DNA of 38,918 bases from Acetatifactor sp. (GCA_024693365.1 JAILLF010000048.1:1-38918); one strand, 5' to 3'. Positions 31,293-37,854 are shown, counted from the stretch's first letter. Translations and numbers: made by a program. The notes: generated from the sequence alone by a model not told the origin.

Positions 31293-31399
31293 GCACGTAA
31301 TATATGCACTGATAATCCTGTATTAAATGAACCAAGAAATAGGAGAACTGATGACAAGTTATACAGGAATATATTTCAGTTAAAACTATGAGGCAAATA

Positions 31400-31936
31400 A
31401 TCGTAGGAAGTAGGAAAAGACTACGGGCAAAAAAGCAAAAGAAGCAAAATGACCCGTAGGAAATTGGAAAAGGCTACGGGAAAAAAAGTAAAAGAAGCAA
31501 AATGGCCCGTAGGAAGCAGGAAAAGACTACGGGAAAAAAGGTAAAAGAAGCAAAATGGCCCGTAGGAAGCAGGAAAAGACTACGGGCAAAAAAGCAAAAG
31601 AAGCAAAATGACCCGTAGGAAGCCAGAAAAGGCTACGGGCAAAAATGCAAAAGAAGCAATTTGACCCGTAGGAAGTTGGAAGGGACTACGGGCAAAAATG
31701 CAAAAGAAGCAATTTGACCCGTAGGAAGCAGGAAAAGACTACGGACAAAAAAGCAAAAGAAGCAAAATGACCCGTAGGAAGTTGGAAAAGACTACGGGCA
31801 AAAAAGCAAAAGAAGCAAAATGGCCCGTAAGAAGCAGGAAAAGACTACGGGCAAAAAAGCAAAAGAAGCAAAATGACCCGTAGGAAAATGAAAATGCCTA
31901 CGGGTAGATTGACAAAAAGCTAAGTTTGACCCGTAA
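31400..31936. repeat. 53-bp tandem array, ten full units, each with the dyad CCCGTAG-N14-CTACGGG
   Basis: Left arms start at 31400 (imperfect), 31453, 31506, 31559, 31612, 31665, 31718, 31771, 31824 and 31877, plus an eleventh left arm at 31930: a constant 53-bp period without one indel. Right arms CTACGGG follow 21 bases after each left arm. Arms are nearly invariant (exceptions: ATCGTAG in unit 1, CTACGGA in unit 7, CCCGTAA at 31824 and 31930). The 14-base loops vary (GAAGCAGGAAAAGA, GAAGTTGGAAGGGA, GAAATTGGAAAAGG). Linkers are A-rich, 25 bases. It is not coding: 53 is no multiple of three and stops recur. On the minus strand each unit is a hairpin followed by a T-rich stretch. Confidence 0.97.
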
Positions 31937-32062
31937 ATTGAAGAAACGAGATTCGTCTGTCGAGACAAAAGAGCCAAGTAACTTCGAGTTTCCCAGGGGA
32001 AAAAAAGCTCAGCAAATTCAAAATTGTCGGGATGAACGGGGAACGTAAAATCGGAAATTTAA
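31937..32062. other. Gap after the array with one palindrome
   Basis: There is no gene here. A 14-bp palindrome, TTTCCC-AG-GGGAAA, lies at 31989-32002. The sequence GTCGGGATGAACGGGGAACG and a weak second copy follow. I see nothing else I can name. Confidence 0.4.
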
Positions 32063-32257
32063 ACTGTCGGAGTTATGTTGAAAGGTAAAATGGAAGTGCT
32101 TACTGATCAGGAAACTAAAAATATGATCTGGCGGAAAGGCGACACCATGTTTTATAAGGGCGGTGTTACGGATCCGGATTATTGTGTATTAAAGTTTACC
32201 GCCGAAAGCGGAAGATATTATTGTGATTTGAAGACGGAAAGCTTCACAATCGAATAG
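32063..32257 (+). pseudogene. 3' fragment of a pyridoxamine-5'-phosphate-oxidase-like gene
   Basis: From about 32063 the frame reads MLKGKMEVLTDQETKNMIWR and then GDTMFYKGGVTDPDYCVLKF, EYY-like SGRYYCDLKTESF. This is the C-terminal half of small FMN-binding (PNPOx-like, general-stress) proteins of about 140 residues. The first ~75 residues, including the flavin-binding strands, are missing; the 53-bp array lies 127 bases upstream. ATG 32075 has no ribosome binding site. The lost part was probably removed when the array formed or moved here. Confidence 0.65.
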
Positions 32258-32389
32258 GGCATGATGCAGAAGAATGAAGTATCGTGAGTGCTGATAAGAT
32301 GGAAGTGCGCAGGCAGGAGAAGGAAACGGCACGGAAGAACCGCCGGATTCGAGGAACGGAGATCATTGTGCAAACGGGAGGATGATTAC

Positions 32390-33160
32390 GTGAACGAGGA
32401 AAGAATAAAGGAATTGAGAAAAGAGTGGGAAGCGGAGGAGAAGATTGCACACGTGCATGGATGGGATTTTTCGCACATTCACGGCAGGTATGAGGAGGAA
32501 AATGATCTTCCCTGGGATTACAGGCAGATCATTGATAAGTACCGTACGGATGACATGAAGCTGCTGGACTATGACACGGGGGGCGGCGAGTTTTTGTTAT
32601 CGCTTGGACATCCTTTTCAGAATACGGCGGCGACGGAAGGATTTCCGCCAAACGTGGAGCTGTGCAAGGAGACGCTGCTTCCGCTTGGGATTGATTTCAA
32701 GCCTTGTGATGATGAGAAAAACATTCCTTACGCCGACGATGCGTTTGACCTTTTCATAAACAGGCATGGAAGCTTTGATCCTAAGGAGGCATACAGAATC
32801 CTAAAGCCGGAGGGGTTATTCATCACCCAGCAGGTGGGCGGGCGTAACGACAGGGAGTTTGTTGAGATGGTTCTGCCGGACATTCCCGTGCCGCATCCGG
32901 AATTGGTGTTGGCCGTTCAAAAGAAGGCCTTTGAGGAGGCTGGGTTTGACGTGATCCGCGCCGAAGAAGCTTTCAAGCCCATCCGCTTTTATGACGTGGG
33001 GGCATTTGTCTGGTTTGCGCGCATTATTGAGTGGGAATTTCCTGGATTTTCCGTGGAGAAGTGCTTTGATGCACTCCTTCGCATGCAGGAGACGATTGAC
33101 CGGACTGGTGCAGTGGAAGGAACGATTCACAGATATCTTATTGTGGCGAAGAAGCATTGA
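32390..33160 (+). CDS. Class I SAM-dependent methyltransferase
   Basis: This 256-residue protein has motif I MKLLDYDTGGGEFLLSLGHP (the usual E/D-x-G-x-G is D-x-G-G-G), then ATEGFPPNVELCKETLLPLG, YADDAFDLFINRHGSFDPKE and ILKPEGLFITQQVGGRNDRE. These place it among Methyltransf_11-type enzymes. Start chosen: GTG 32390, eight bases after GGGAGG; an in-frame ATG-less extension to 32288 is Arg-rich and looks non-coding. The substrate is unknown. Its stop codon lies in the first unit of a 17-bp tandem repeat. Confidence 0.9.
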   Translation: MNEERIKELRKEWEAEEKIAHVHGWDFSHIHGRYEEENDLPWDYRQIIDKYRTDDMKLLDYDTGGGEFLLSLGHPFQNTAATEGFPPNVELCKETLLPLGIDFKPCDDEKNIPYADDAFDLFINRHGSFDPKEAYRILKPEGLFITQQVGGRNDREFVEMVLPDIPVPHPELVLAVQKKAFEEAGFDVIRAEEAFKPIRFYDVGAFVWFARIIEWEFPGFSVEKCFDALLRMQETIDRTGAVEGTIHRYLIVAKKH

Positions 33161-33213
33161 CGGAGAAGAAGCGTTGATTGCAAAGAAGCGTTGAGGGCAA
33201 AGAAACATTGATG
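33146..33213. repeat. Four 17-bp tandem units over the methyltransferase stop codon
   Basis: GCGAAGAAGCATTGACG (33146), GAGAAGAAGCGTTGATT (33163), GCAAAGAAGCGTTGAGG (33180), GCAAAGAAACATTGATG (33197). Unit 1 holds the last four codons and the TGA; each later unit repeats TGA. Because 17 is not a multiple of three, the copies place stops in all three frames. Confidence 0.9.
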
Positions 33214-33268
33214 GCAAAAACGTAATGTTTTTGAAGTGTGATTTAAATCTGGAAAGGTGGGTGTTTCT

Positions 33269-33865
33269 ATGGGAAAAAATCATATTCCTACGGCGTCAGA
33301 GGTTCGCGATTACTTAAAGAAAGAGGAAGAATGGCTGAAGGATTGTCTTGACAATCATAAAACATACGTGATAACCGGACCGAAGTTCCCGGGTGAAACC
33401 ATTTGGCGCTCCAAGATTACGTTGCCTTTACTGGAGGCTGCGGAACAAGTAGGTGCGACCAATGAAGAAATATGGGAACTCTGCAAGCAAATATCGAAGG
33501 CATCCCATGCTCCCGTGACGCTAAAGGAATATCAGAAAATGTGTCCTTTTGCGGAAAAGGAAAAGACGGTTGACACGGTACTGAAACTGCTTGAAACGTT
33601 TATTCCGCCATTTGGCGAAAAGTATTGGAACAATTTCGACATTACGGGATATTACTACTGTCTGGCGCTGATTTCGTTATCAGATTACCGAAAGGAAGAC
33701 TGCGAAGCGAGGTTATGGAAGACGATAGAACAGTTCGCGGAAGGTGATCCTGAGCTGGAGAAAATCCCCACGCTGCTCCGAAACATGAAAGTATTGGGCG
33801 GCCAAAGGGCTACTCTTAAGGAAATGCAGAAAAAGATTGAAGAAATCGTAAAGAGTAAAAAGTAA
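33269..33865 (+). CDS. Hypothetical helical protein
   Basis: I do not recognise this 198-residue protein. It is mostly helical and soluble, without TM or signal sequence: EVRDYLKKEEEWLKDCLDNH, TLPLLEAAEQVGATNEEIWE, KTVDTVLKLLETFIPPFGEK, a Tyr-rich patch (DITGYYYCLALISL) and a basic C-terminal helix (EMQKKIEEIVKSKK). Start chosen: ATG 33269 after GGAAAGGTGG, not the upstream ATG at 33257. It is five bases before the next ORF, so both probably form one transcript. They may act together. No function is proposed. Confidence 0.75.
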   Translation: MGKNHIPTASEVRDYLKKEEEWLKDCLDNHKTYVITGPKFPGETIWRSKITLPLLEAAEQVGATNEEIWELCKQISKASHAPVTLKEYQKMCPFAEKEKTVDTVLKLLETFIPPFGEKYWNNFDITGYYYCLALISLSDYRKEDCEARLWKTIEQFAEGDPELEKIPTLLRNMKVLGGQRATLKEMQKKIEEIVKSKK

Positions 33866-33870
33866 GAAAA

Positions 33871-34386
33871 ATGAGTGAAAACAGAGAAGGCGTTCGGCAG
33901 GTGAATTCTGAAATCTATTATCATATTTTGGAGATTGGCGTCGTTTATGAAAAGGGCGGAAAGCAAGGTACTAGGTGGCGCATGGGAGAGAAAAAGCGCC
34001 TTCTGGATGAGTGCTGGCTGTGGAGAAATTTGATCCAGTACGCTTCGCTGGAAGAAAAGGGAGTTGATTGCGCGGAAAAGGCGTTTTCGGACTTGGAGAA
34101 GATATGTAAGAAGCACGCGCATCTCTGCTTTGGAGGGGGGCGCAAGAGCTCGTTTCCATGTTATGAACGGGCGCTTTCCATGCGTGAGGAATTGACCTCG
34201 TCAACGCGTAAGTTCGTTGTGTGGGATTCGGATAAAAATGTATTAATCGGGCAGATGCTGAAAGAGATTGACGAAATCGAGAAATGCGTTTCCAATCGCG
34301 ACGGTAAGGCGGATGCTTACAGGGCCATGCAGCGCCTGCACAATATGCCCAAGGTCCTGCACGGAGATGATGAATTAGGGAGATGA
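33871..34386 (+). CDS. Hypothetical protein, second gene of a two-ORFan pair
   Basis: This is a 171-residue protein, not recognised. It is helical with several Cys (WLWRNLIQYASLEEKGVDCA, FSDLEKICKKHAHLCFGGGR, SSFPCYERALSMREELTSST). No TM segment. The Shine-Dalgarno is poor (AGTAAGAAAA), so it may depend on coupling with the gene ending six bases earlier. The C-terminal part (LKEIDEIEKCVSNRDGKADA, YRAMQRLHNMPKVLHGDDEL) has a coiled-coil look. Its stop codon abuts a metallo-beta-lactamase-fold remnant. Confidence 0.65.
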   Translation: MSENREGVRQVNSEIYYHILEIGVVYEKGGKQGTRWRMGEKKRLLDECWLWRNLIQYASLEEKGVDCAEKAFSDLEKICKKHAHLCFGGGRKSSFPCYERALSMREELTSSTRKFVVWDSDKNVLIGQMLKEIDEIEKCVSNRDGKADAYRAMQRLHNMPKVLHGDDELGR

Positions 34387-34456
34387 CTTGTCATCCTACG
34401 GCATCAATGCCAGGATCATCGAACTGCCGGGACATACGCTTGACTCCGTCGGAGTA
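34385..34456 (+). pseudogene. Metallo-beta-lactamase-fold fragment
   Basis: 24 codons read DLSSYGINARIIELPGHTLD, then SVGV. This is the strand and GHT-x-x-S-x-G motif of MBL-fold hydrolases (usually YGI-A-VI-LPGHTPGSIGV). It has neither start nor further homologous sequence, so a decayed neighbour gene has been cut to a stub between two ORFans. Confidence 0.6.
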
Positions 34457-34484
34457 AATCTAGATTCAATTTGGAGGTTGGAAA

Positions 34485-35291
34485 ATGGGAAAGATTCAGT
34501 GCGTATATGACAAAGATAACAATTTTTTCTTTCACCTGATGTCGGTTGCGAAGGTGGGATATGACAATGAATACGGGCAAAAGCATCGTGACAGCATTTC
34601 GCCGGAAGACGCGGCCACGCTGAAGAAATATGAGAAGGAACTGACAATGAAGGGCGGGGAGTACAACGGCAAGCTCTTTTGGACGGGGATGTATGCGGGA
34701 AATGCACAGGAGGCCATAGACAAGATCAAGAGCGAGGGTGGATTTCCGGGATTTGAAGCCTATACGGACGCGCTTTTGGAGATCTTTGGCATTTTCGTGA
34801 AATATCATGATGATTATTGCGAAAAGATTTGGCCGGAAGAGGAAAAGCGGCTTGACGGAACCGCACGGGAATGGCAGAAGAGGTTTGATGAAGAGAGGCT
34901 CGACGAGAAGGCGGAAAAGCTTGTGGGAATTGAGAGTGAAACTATCTTTTTTGCATCCCTGATCAGTTCAATCAGACACGGAGTGGAAGCAATAATTTAT
35001 GAGACGGACGACGGGAACGTCTATGACCTCTTTAGCATCGACAGAGACTATGGCTCTGCCAAGGCCATGTTCCTGCATGAATACGTCATCACGCTTCTTC
35101 AAAAGAGAATTCCCATGGAGATAGAGAATTATGATCGCTTCGAAGGTCTGGCAGAGTATTATACCGAGGAGATGATTGGACAAACTTATAATTTTACCGA
35201 CATGCAAAAATACATAGATTTCTACCGCTCAAAAATGGCGGAGAAGGCTTATGCGCCTGAGGAACTTTTCGAGATGGCGGAGGTGATTTGA
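34485..35291 (+). CDS. Hypothetical protein
   Basis: This is a 268-residue soluble protein that I do not recognise. Features: CVYDKDNNFFFHLMSVAKVG at the start, AATLKKYEKELTMKGGEYNG, GFEAYTDALLEIFGIFVKYH, and SLISSIRHGVEAIIYETDDG with AMFLHEYVITLLQKRIPMEI. The HEYVI segment is not a zinc HExxH site. It is clearly a real gene: GGAGG ribosome binding site ten bases before ATG 34485, normal codon use and no overlap. It is followed 20 bases later by a separate promoter. A metalloprotease-like fold is conceivable but unsupported. Confidence 0.75.
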   Translation: MGKIQCVYDKDNNFFFHLMSVAKVGYDNEYGQKHRDSISPEDAATLKKYEKELTMKGGEYNGKLFWTGMYAGNAQEAIDKIKSEGGFPGFEAYTDALLEIFGIFVKYHDDYCEKIWPEEEKRLDGTAREWQKRFDEERLDEKAEKLVGIESETIFFASLISSIRHGVEAIIYETDDGNVYDLFSIDRDYGSAKAMFLHEYVITLLQKRIPMEIENYDRFEGLAEYYTEEMIGQTYNFTDMQKYIDFYRSKMAEKAYAPEELFEMAEVI

Positions 35292-35310
35292 AAAAATTTC
35301 AAAAAGGGTA

Positions 35311-35339
35311 TTGACACGTGCTGACGAACGGAGTACTAT
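35311..35339 (+). promoter_or_regulatory. Near-consensus promoter in front of a hairpin
   Basis: TTGACA (35311-35316), a 17-bp spacer, and TACTAT (35334-35339). The predicted start (about 35346) coincides with the first base of the hairpin below. Confidence 0.8.
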
Positions 35340-35345
35340 ATGTTC

Positions 35346-35403
35346 AAAGGAAGCGCCGATCCTTTTCTTTTTGATACAAAGAAATAGGGGCGCTTCCTTT
35401 TTT
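35346..35403 (+). ncRNA. Possible ~58-nt hairpin RNA or attenuated leader
   Basis: AAAGGAAGCGCC (35346-35357) and GGCGCTTCCTTT (35389-35400) form a perfect 12-bp stem, with an inner partly paired TCTTT/AAAGA section and a T6 tail from 35398. With the promoter seven bases upstream, the transcript would consist of the terminator hairpin alone. Either it is a small RNA, or a terminator that attenuates transcription into the structured leader and ORF at 35561. It also serves as terminator for the gene ending at 35291. Confidence 0.55.
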
Positions 35404-35404
35404 G

Positions 35405-35520
35405 CAGCTCGCAAACGAAAACAAGCGGCTGCGAAGCAGACATTTGTTTTCGTGCGAGCGTGCACGAAATAAAAACACAAGTCGCGTAGCGACGGCATCT
35501 GCGAAGCAGATGGTTTTTAT
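35405..35520. repeat. Nested inverted repeats with GCGAAGC/GCGTAGC mini-hairpins
   Basis: Structure 1: GCTCGC (35407) and ACGAAAACAA (35415-35424) pair with TTGTTTTCGT (35444-35453) and GCGAGC (35454-35459), enclosing CTGC-GAA-GCAG (35429-35439). Structure 2: ATAAAAAC (35469-35476) pairs with GTTTTTAT (35513-35520), enclosing two hairpins, GTCGC-GTA-GCGAC (35481-35493) and ATCTGC-GAA-GCAGAT (35497-35511), a three-way junction. GNA triloops closed by C-G are exceptionally stable as DNA or RNA. The element lies between the hairpin RNA and the ORF at 35561. Confidence 0.85.
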
Positions 35521-35560
35521 GAGTGTTGTAGCAAGATAATCAATCTATGAGGAGATAACA

Positions 35561-35834
35561 ATGCAGACGACAAGACTTCAAAAGCAGAATATGGCCCAGC
35601 TAAGCTCACTGCCGATGAGCCTTGATTTTGTGCGCGAAATTTTGGATTTGGGCCTTGGTTTTGAATGCAGAAATTACGCCCTGATAAGCATTCTTGAAGG
35701 CAAAAGTGATACTAGGATCAGGCAACCCAGGTGCAGAAACGGCGGGTGAAAAGGCCGTTTATTATGCAAATGCCAGGGAGTTGTCTGAGGAGAATCCAAG
35801 GACGGCTCCCTTTTTTATTGCACGATTCCGCTAG
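35561..35834 (+). pseudogene. Small gene broken by a one-base frameshift
   Basis: ATG 35561 follows GAGGAGAT. The first frame reads MQTTRLQKQNMAQLSSLPMS, LDFVREILDLGLGFECRNYA, LISILEGK and then unnatural sequence to a stop at 35749. In the +1 frame the protein-like text continues: LGSGNPGAETAGEKAVYYAN, ARELSEENPRTAPFFIARFR, stop at 35834. Deleting one A in the run 35702-35705 gives EGKVILGSGNPGAET and a product of about 90 residues. The family is not recognised. Its last codons also form a GGGAG/CTCCC stem with six T. Confidence 0.65.
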
Positions 35835-35917
35835 GCTCCAGGCACGATTTTGCGGGGGTACGCGCATGATTCCGCCAGGCCCCTGGCTCGCAAAGCTGGC
35901 AGGTGCCGTTTATATAT

Positions 35918-35991
35918 GCTTCGTTAGGCAAATGGGCTACGCCGCAGGTCTTTCAAACCTGAGATGCACGGTTCGAATCCGGCACGAAGTG
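35918..35991 (+). tRNA. tRNA-Glu(UUC)-like gene, imperfect
   Basis: A 74-base cloverleaf can be drawn. Acceptor GCTTCGT (35918-35924) pairs with ACGAAGT (35984-35990), with one G-U. The D arm is GGC/GCC with GGG in the loop. The anticodon stem is CAGGT/ACCTG, with loop CTTTCAA (35950-35956), anticodon TTC. The T loop is TTCGAAT (35972-35978). The T stem only closes well if the A at 35968 is bulged, and no CCA is encoded. It may be a functional odd tRNA, a pseudo-tRNA or a tRNA-derived site. The 80 bases upstream hold two copies of a GATTCCGC-x-AGGC word 44 bases apart. Confidence 0.5.
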
Positions 35992-36120
35992 CTCCCCGAG
36001 GGGGGACAATTTTATAACAAATGGGGCACAGGAAGTTGGCGCTTCCCCTGGCCCCGCAAGAAGAAATTAACGAAGTAGTTGCGTCAAATTGAAATGAACG
36101 CATGAAAGGAGGAAAGCAAA

Positions 36121-36615
36121 ATGGCGTTCCAATCTCAGACATATGGAAAATTGAATCTAAATCGTATTCCAGACAAAATTATGGATTACGTAAAGCGAAT
36201 GGAACACTATGGAGCTCCCTTCCAAATCACGGTAGGTACGGATTCGCAAAACTTTTCGGACACAAAGATCGTGTCCGTGATCGCCGTCACCTGTGAGGGC
36301 CATGGAGGCATCTTCTTCTATGAGGTTTCAAGGATCAGGAGGATCGCTGACGTGAGATTGAAGCTGACCGAGGAGACGACTCGAAGTCTCGAGGTTATGA
36401 CGACTTTGGTGGAGACGCTGGAGAAAGAGGATTATCGCGACGTTCGGGATAAATTGTCTCTGGTGATCCACGTGGACGCAAGCTGGAACGATCGCGGAAA
36501 GACAAAGGAATTGATTCCGGGATTGGTGGGCTGGATCAAGGCCTGCGGCTATGACTGTAAGGTAAAGCCAGAGTCTTATGCAGCAAGTTCCATCGCAGAC
36601 AGAATTAGCAAGTAG
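36121..36615 (+). CDS. YkuK-family RNase H-like protein
   Basis: This 164-residue protein has the RNase H-fold starting strand PFQITVGTDSQNFSDTKIVS (conserved GTDSQ), then GGIFFYEVSRIRRIADVRLK, KLSLVIHVDASWNDRGKTKE and VKPESYAASSIADRISK. These match the B. subtilis YkuK/DUF458 family, including the C-terminal KP-x-x-Y-A-AS-x-AD. The acidic residues (Asp in GTDSQ, Asp in HVDAS, Asp in IAD) could bind metal. The biological role is unknown. The ATG at 36121 has an ideal AAAGGAGG. The stop codon is followed by degenerate repeats. Confidence 0.88.
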   Translation: MAFQSQTYGKLNLNRIPDKIMDYVKRMEHYGAPFQITVGTDSQNFSDTKIVSVIAVTCEGHGGIFFYEVSRIRRIADVRLKLTEETTRSLEVMTTLVETLEKEDYRDVRDKLSLVIHVDASWNDRGKTKELIPGLVGWIKACGYDCKVKPESYAASSIADRISK

Positions 36616-36700
36616 CGTGATGAGAAAAAGAGCAAATAGCTGTCATAAAGTAGCATGATGAAGAGAAAGCAGCTACTTTGAAGCAGCATGAAGAGGATAA
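36603..36700. repeat. Degenerate repeats with inverted pair after the ykuK-like gene
   Basis: AGCAAGTAGCGTGATGAGAA, AGTAGCATGATGAAGAGAAA and AGCAGCATGAAGAGGATAAA are related copies that begin in the last codons. AAAGTAGC (about 36647) and GCTACTTT (about 36671) form an inverted pair. The last copy carries the GAGG ribosome binding site of the next gene. Confidence 0.55.
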
Positions 36701-36704
36701 AAAG

Positions 36705-36944
36705 ATGATATTATTTGAACAAGTGCCCGTGATAGACGTAAAGGCAACGGGCGAGAGGATCAATGAATTAAAGAATGCGGCGGGGATCACCGTAAAGGAC
36801 ATACAGATGGTGATGGGTTTCGCCTCGCCGTATCCGGTATATAAGTGGATCAACGGGAAGAATCTTCCCACGATCGATAACCTCATGATATTGGCGACAA
36901 TGCTGGGGGTAAAAATGGATGACATAGTTATGGCGAAGGGATAA
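36705..36944 (+). CDS. Small XRE-type HTH protein
   Basis: This 79-residue protein is almost only a helix-turn-helix of the HTH_3 type: ATGERINELKNAAGITVKDI, QMVMGFASPYPVYKWINGKN, LPTIDNLMILATMLGVKMDD. Start chosen: ATG 36705 after GAGGATAAAAAG; the TTG further up (36678) lies in the repeat tract. The pattern K-W-x-x-G-K-x-L-P-x-x-x-N-L is the same as in Clostridial orphan XRE proteins. The target is unknown. A strong terminator follows 15 bases after the stop. Confidence 0.88.
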   Translation: MILFEQVPVIDVKATGERINELKNAAGITVKDIQMVMGFASPYPVYKWINGKNLPTIDNLMILATMLGVKMDDIVMAKG

Positions 36945-36958
36945 TTTTATATGACTTG

Positions 36959-37008
36959 AATCCGCTTTGAGGACGTGTTATAGTATCCTCAGAGCGGATT
37001 TTCTTTTT
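36959..37008 (+). terminator. Terminator after the HTH gene
   Basis: AATCCGCT (36959) pairs with AGCGGATT (36993-37000) and GAGGA with TCCTC inside, with a T-rich tail (TTCTTTTT). The 150 bases that follow up to 37158 hold no gene I can support. Confidence 0.88.
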
Positions 37009-37158
37009 GGCATCAGGCCAGTCTAATTCAAGTCTATTTTTCAGAAAATCAAAGCTTCCCAATCATATATTTACCCACAACGACAGATTTTCTGAGAAAA
37101 GACGCGAATGAGGTATCGGAAAATGAACTGCGGGATGCCAACGGAGGATGTTGAAATA

Positions 37159-37761
37159 ATGGGTATTAATGTTTTGATCGTTATGATCATAGTGCTTTCC
37201 GTATGCGTAGTCATATTCTTAGGCTGGCTTGTCACAAAGCTAGGGCCAAGCGGGATTGAACTGCCGGAGAAGCGTGCGGGCCGCCTTGGGGAGAACTTCG
37301 CCAGCACCGTTATTCAGGAAATCCTGCATGAGGACGACGTTATGCTCACGAACGTAAGGATCATGGCGGAAGGGAAAGAAACGGAACTAGACAACCTGAT
37401 CATCAACAAACATGGCATTTTCATCATCGAGGTCAAGAACTACTCCGGGGAGCTATTCGGGGAAGAGGAAGATGACGAATGGATCAAAACCAAAATGACG
37501 CCAGGCGGATCATTTTATCAAAAGACCGTGCGCAATCCAATCAAACAAGTGAACCGACAGATCTATATTCTGTCAAGATTCTTAAAGGAGAGTGGCATTC
37601 ACGTATGGATCGACGGCTATGTTTTCTTTGTGCAGAACAACAGCCCGATCGAGAGCAAGTACGTGCTGAGAACGCAGAGGGACATTGACGTGGCGATACA
37701 TGGTGGTGAGGTCACGGTAAGGGAGGAGGAGATAAGGAAAATAAAGGAGGTGTTCGGTTAA
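37159..37761 (+). CDS. Membrane-anchored NERD-domain protein
   Basis: This 200-residue protein has one N-terminal TM helix (about 3-27) and a NERD (nuclease-related) domain: KRAGRLGENFASTVIQEILH, AEGKETELDNLIINKHGIFI, IEVKNYSGELFGEEEDDEWI. The D-x(n)-E-x-K arrangement (ELDNL … IEVKN) is that of restriction-endonuclease-fold nucleases, so nuclease activity is possible though unproven for NERD proteins. C-terminal LRTQRDIDVAIHGGEVTVRE is typical. Start chosen: ATG 37159, eleven bases after GGAGG; upstream in-frame codons look non-coding. Confidence 0.88.
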   Translation: MGINVLIVMIIVLSVCVVIFLGWLVTKLGPSGIELPEKRAGRLGENFASTVIQEILHEDDVMLTNVRIMAEGKETELDNLIINKHGIFIIEVKNYSGELFGEEEDDEWIKTKMTPGGSFYQKTVRNPIKQVNRQIYILSRFLKESGIHVWIDGYVFFVQNNSPIESKYVLRTQRDIDVAIHGGEVTVREEEIRKIKEVFG

Positions 37762-37854
37762 GGGGAAGAGATAAGATTAACTTATTTTTCGATTACGTAG
37801 AAATGGAATTACTGAAGAGACATAGATGTGATCAAACAAAGGAGGATGAATGAC

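Noticed and set aside
31400..31936. CRISPR array
   Set aside because: Units are full tandem copies with scattered substitutions; the A-rich 25-base linkers are near identical, not unique spacers, and no cas gene is present.
34485..35291. Zinc metalloprotease based on the HEYVI segment
   Set aside because: The HExxH motif is incomplete and no downstream zinc ligand pattern is visible.
35776..35816. Separate rho-independent terminator after the small ORF
   Set aside because: The stem lies inside the restored coding frame of the frameshifted gene; it is kept as an oddity rather than listed as a terminator.
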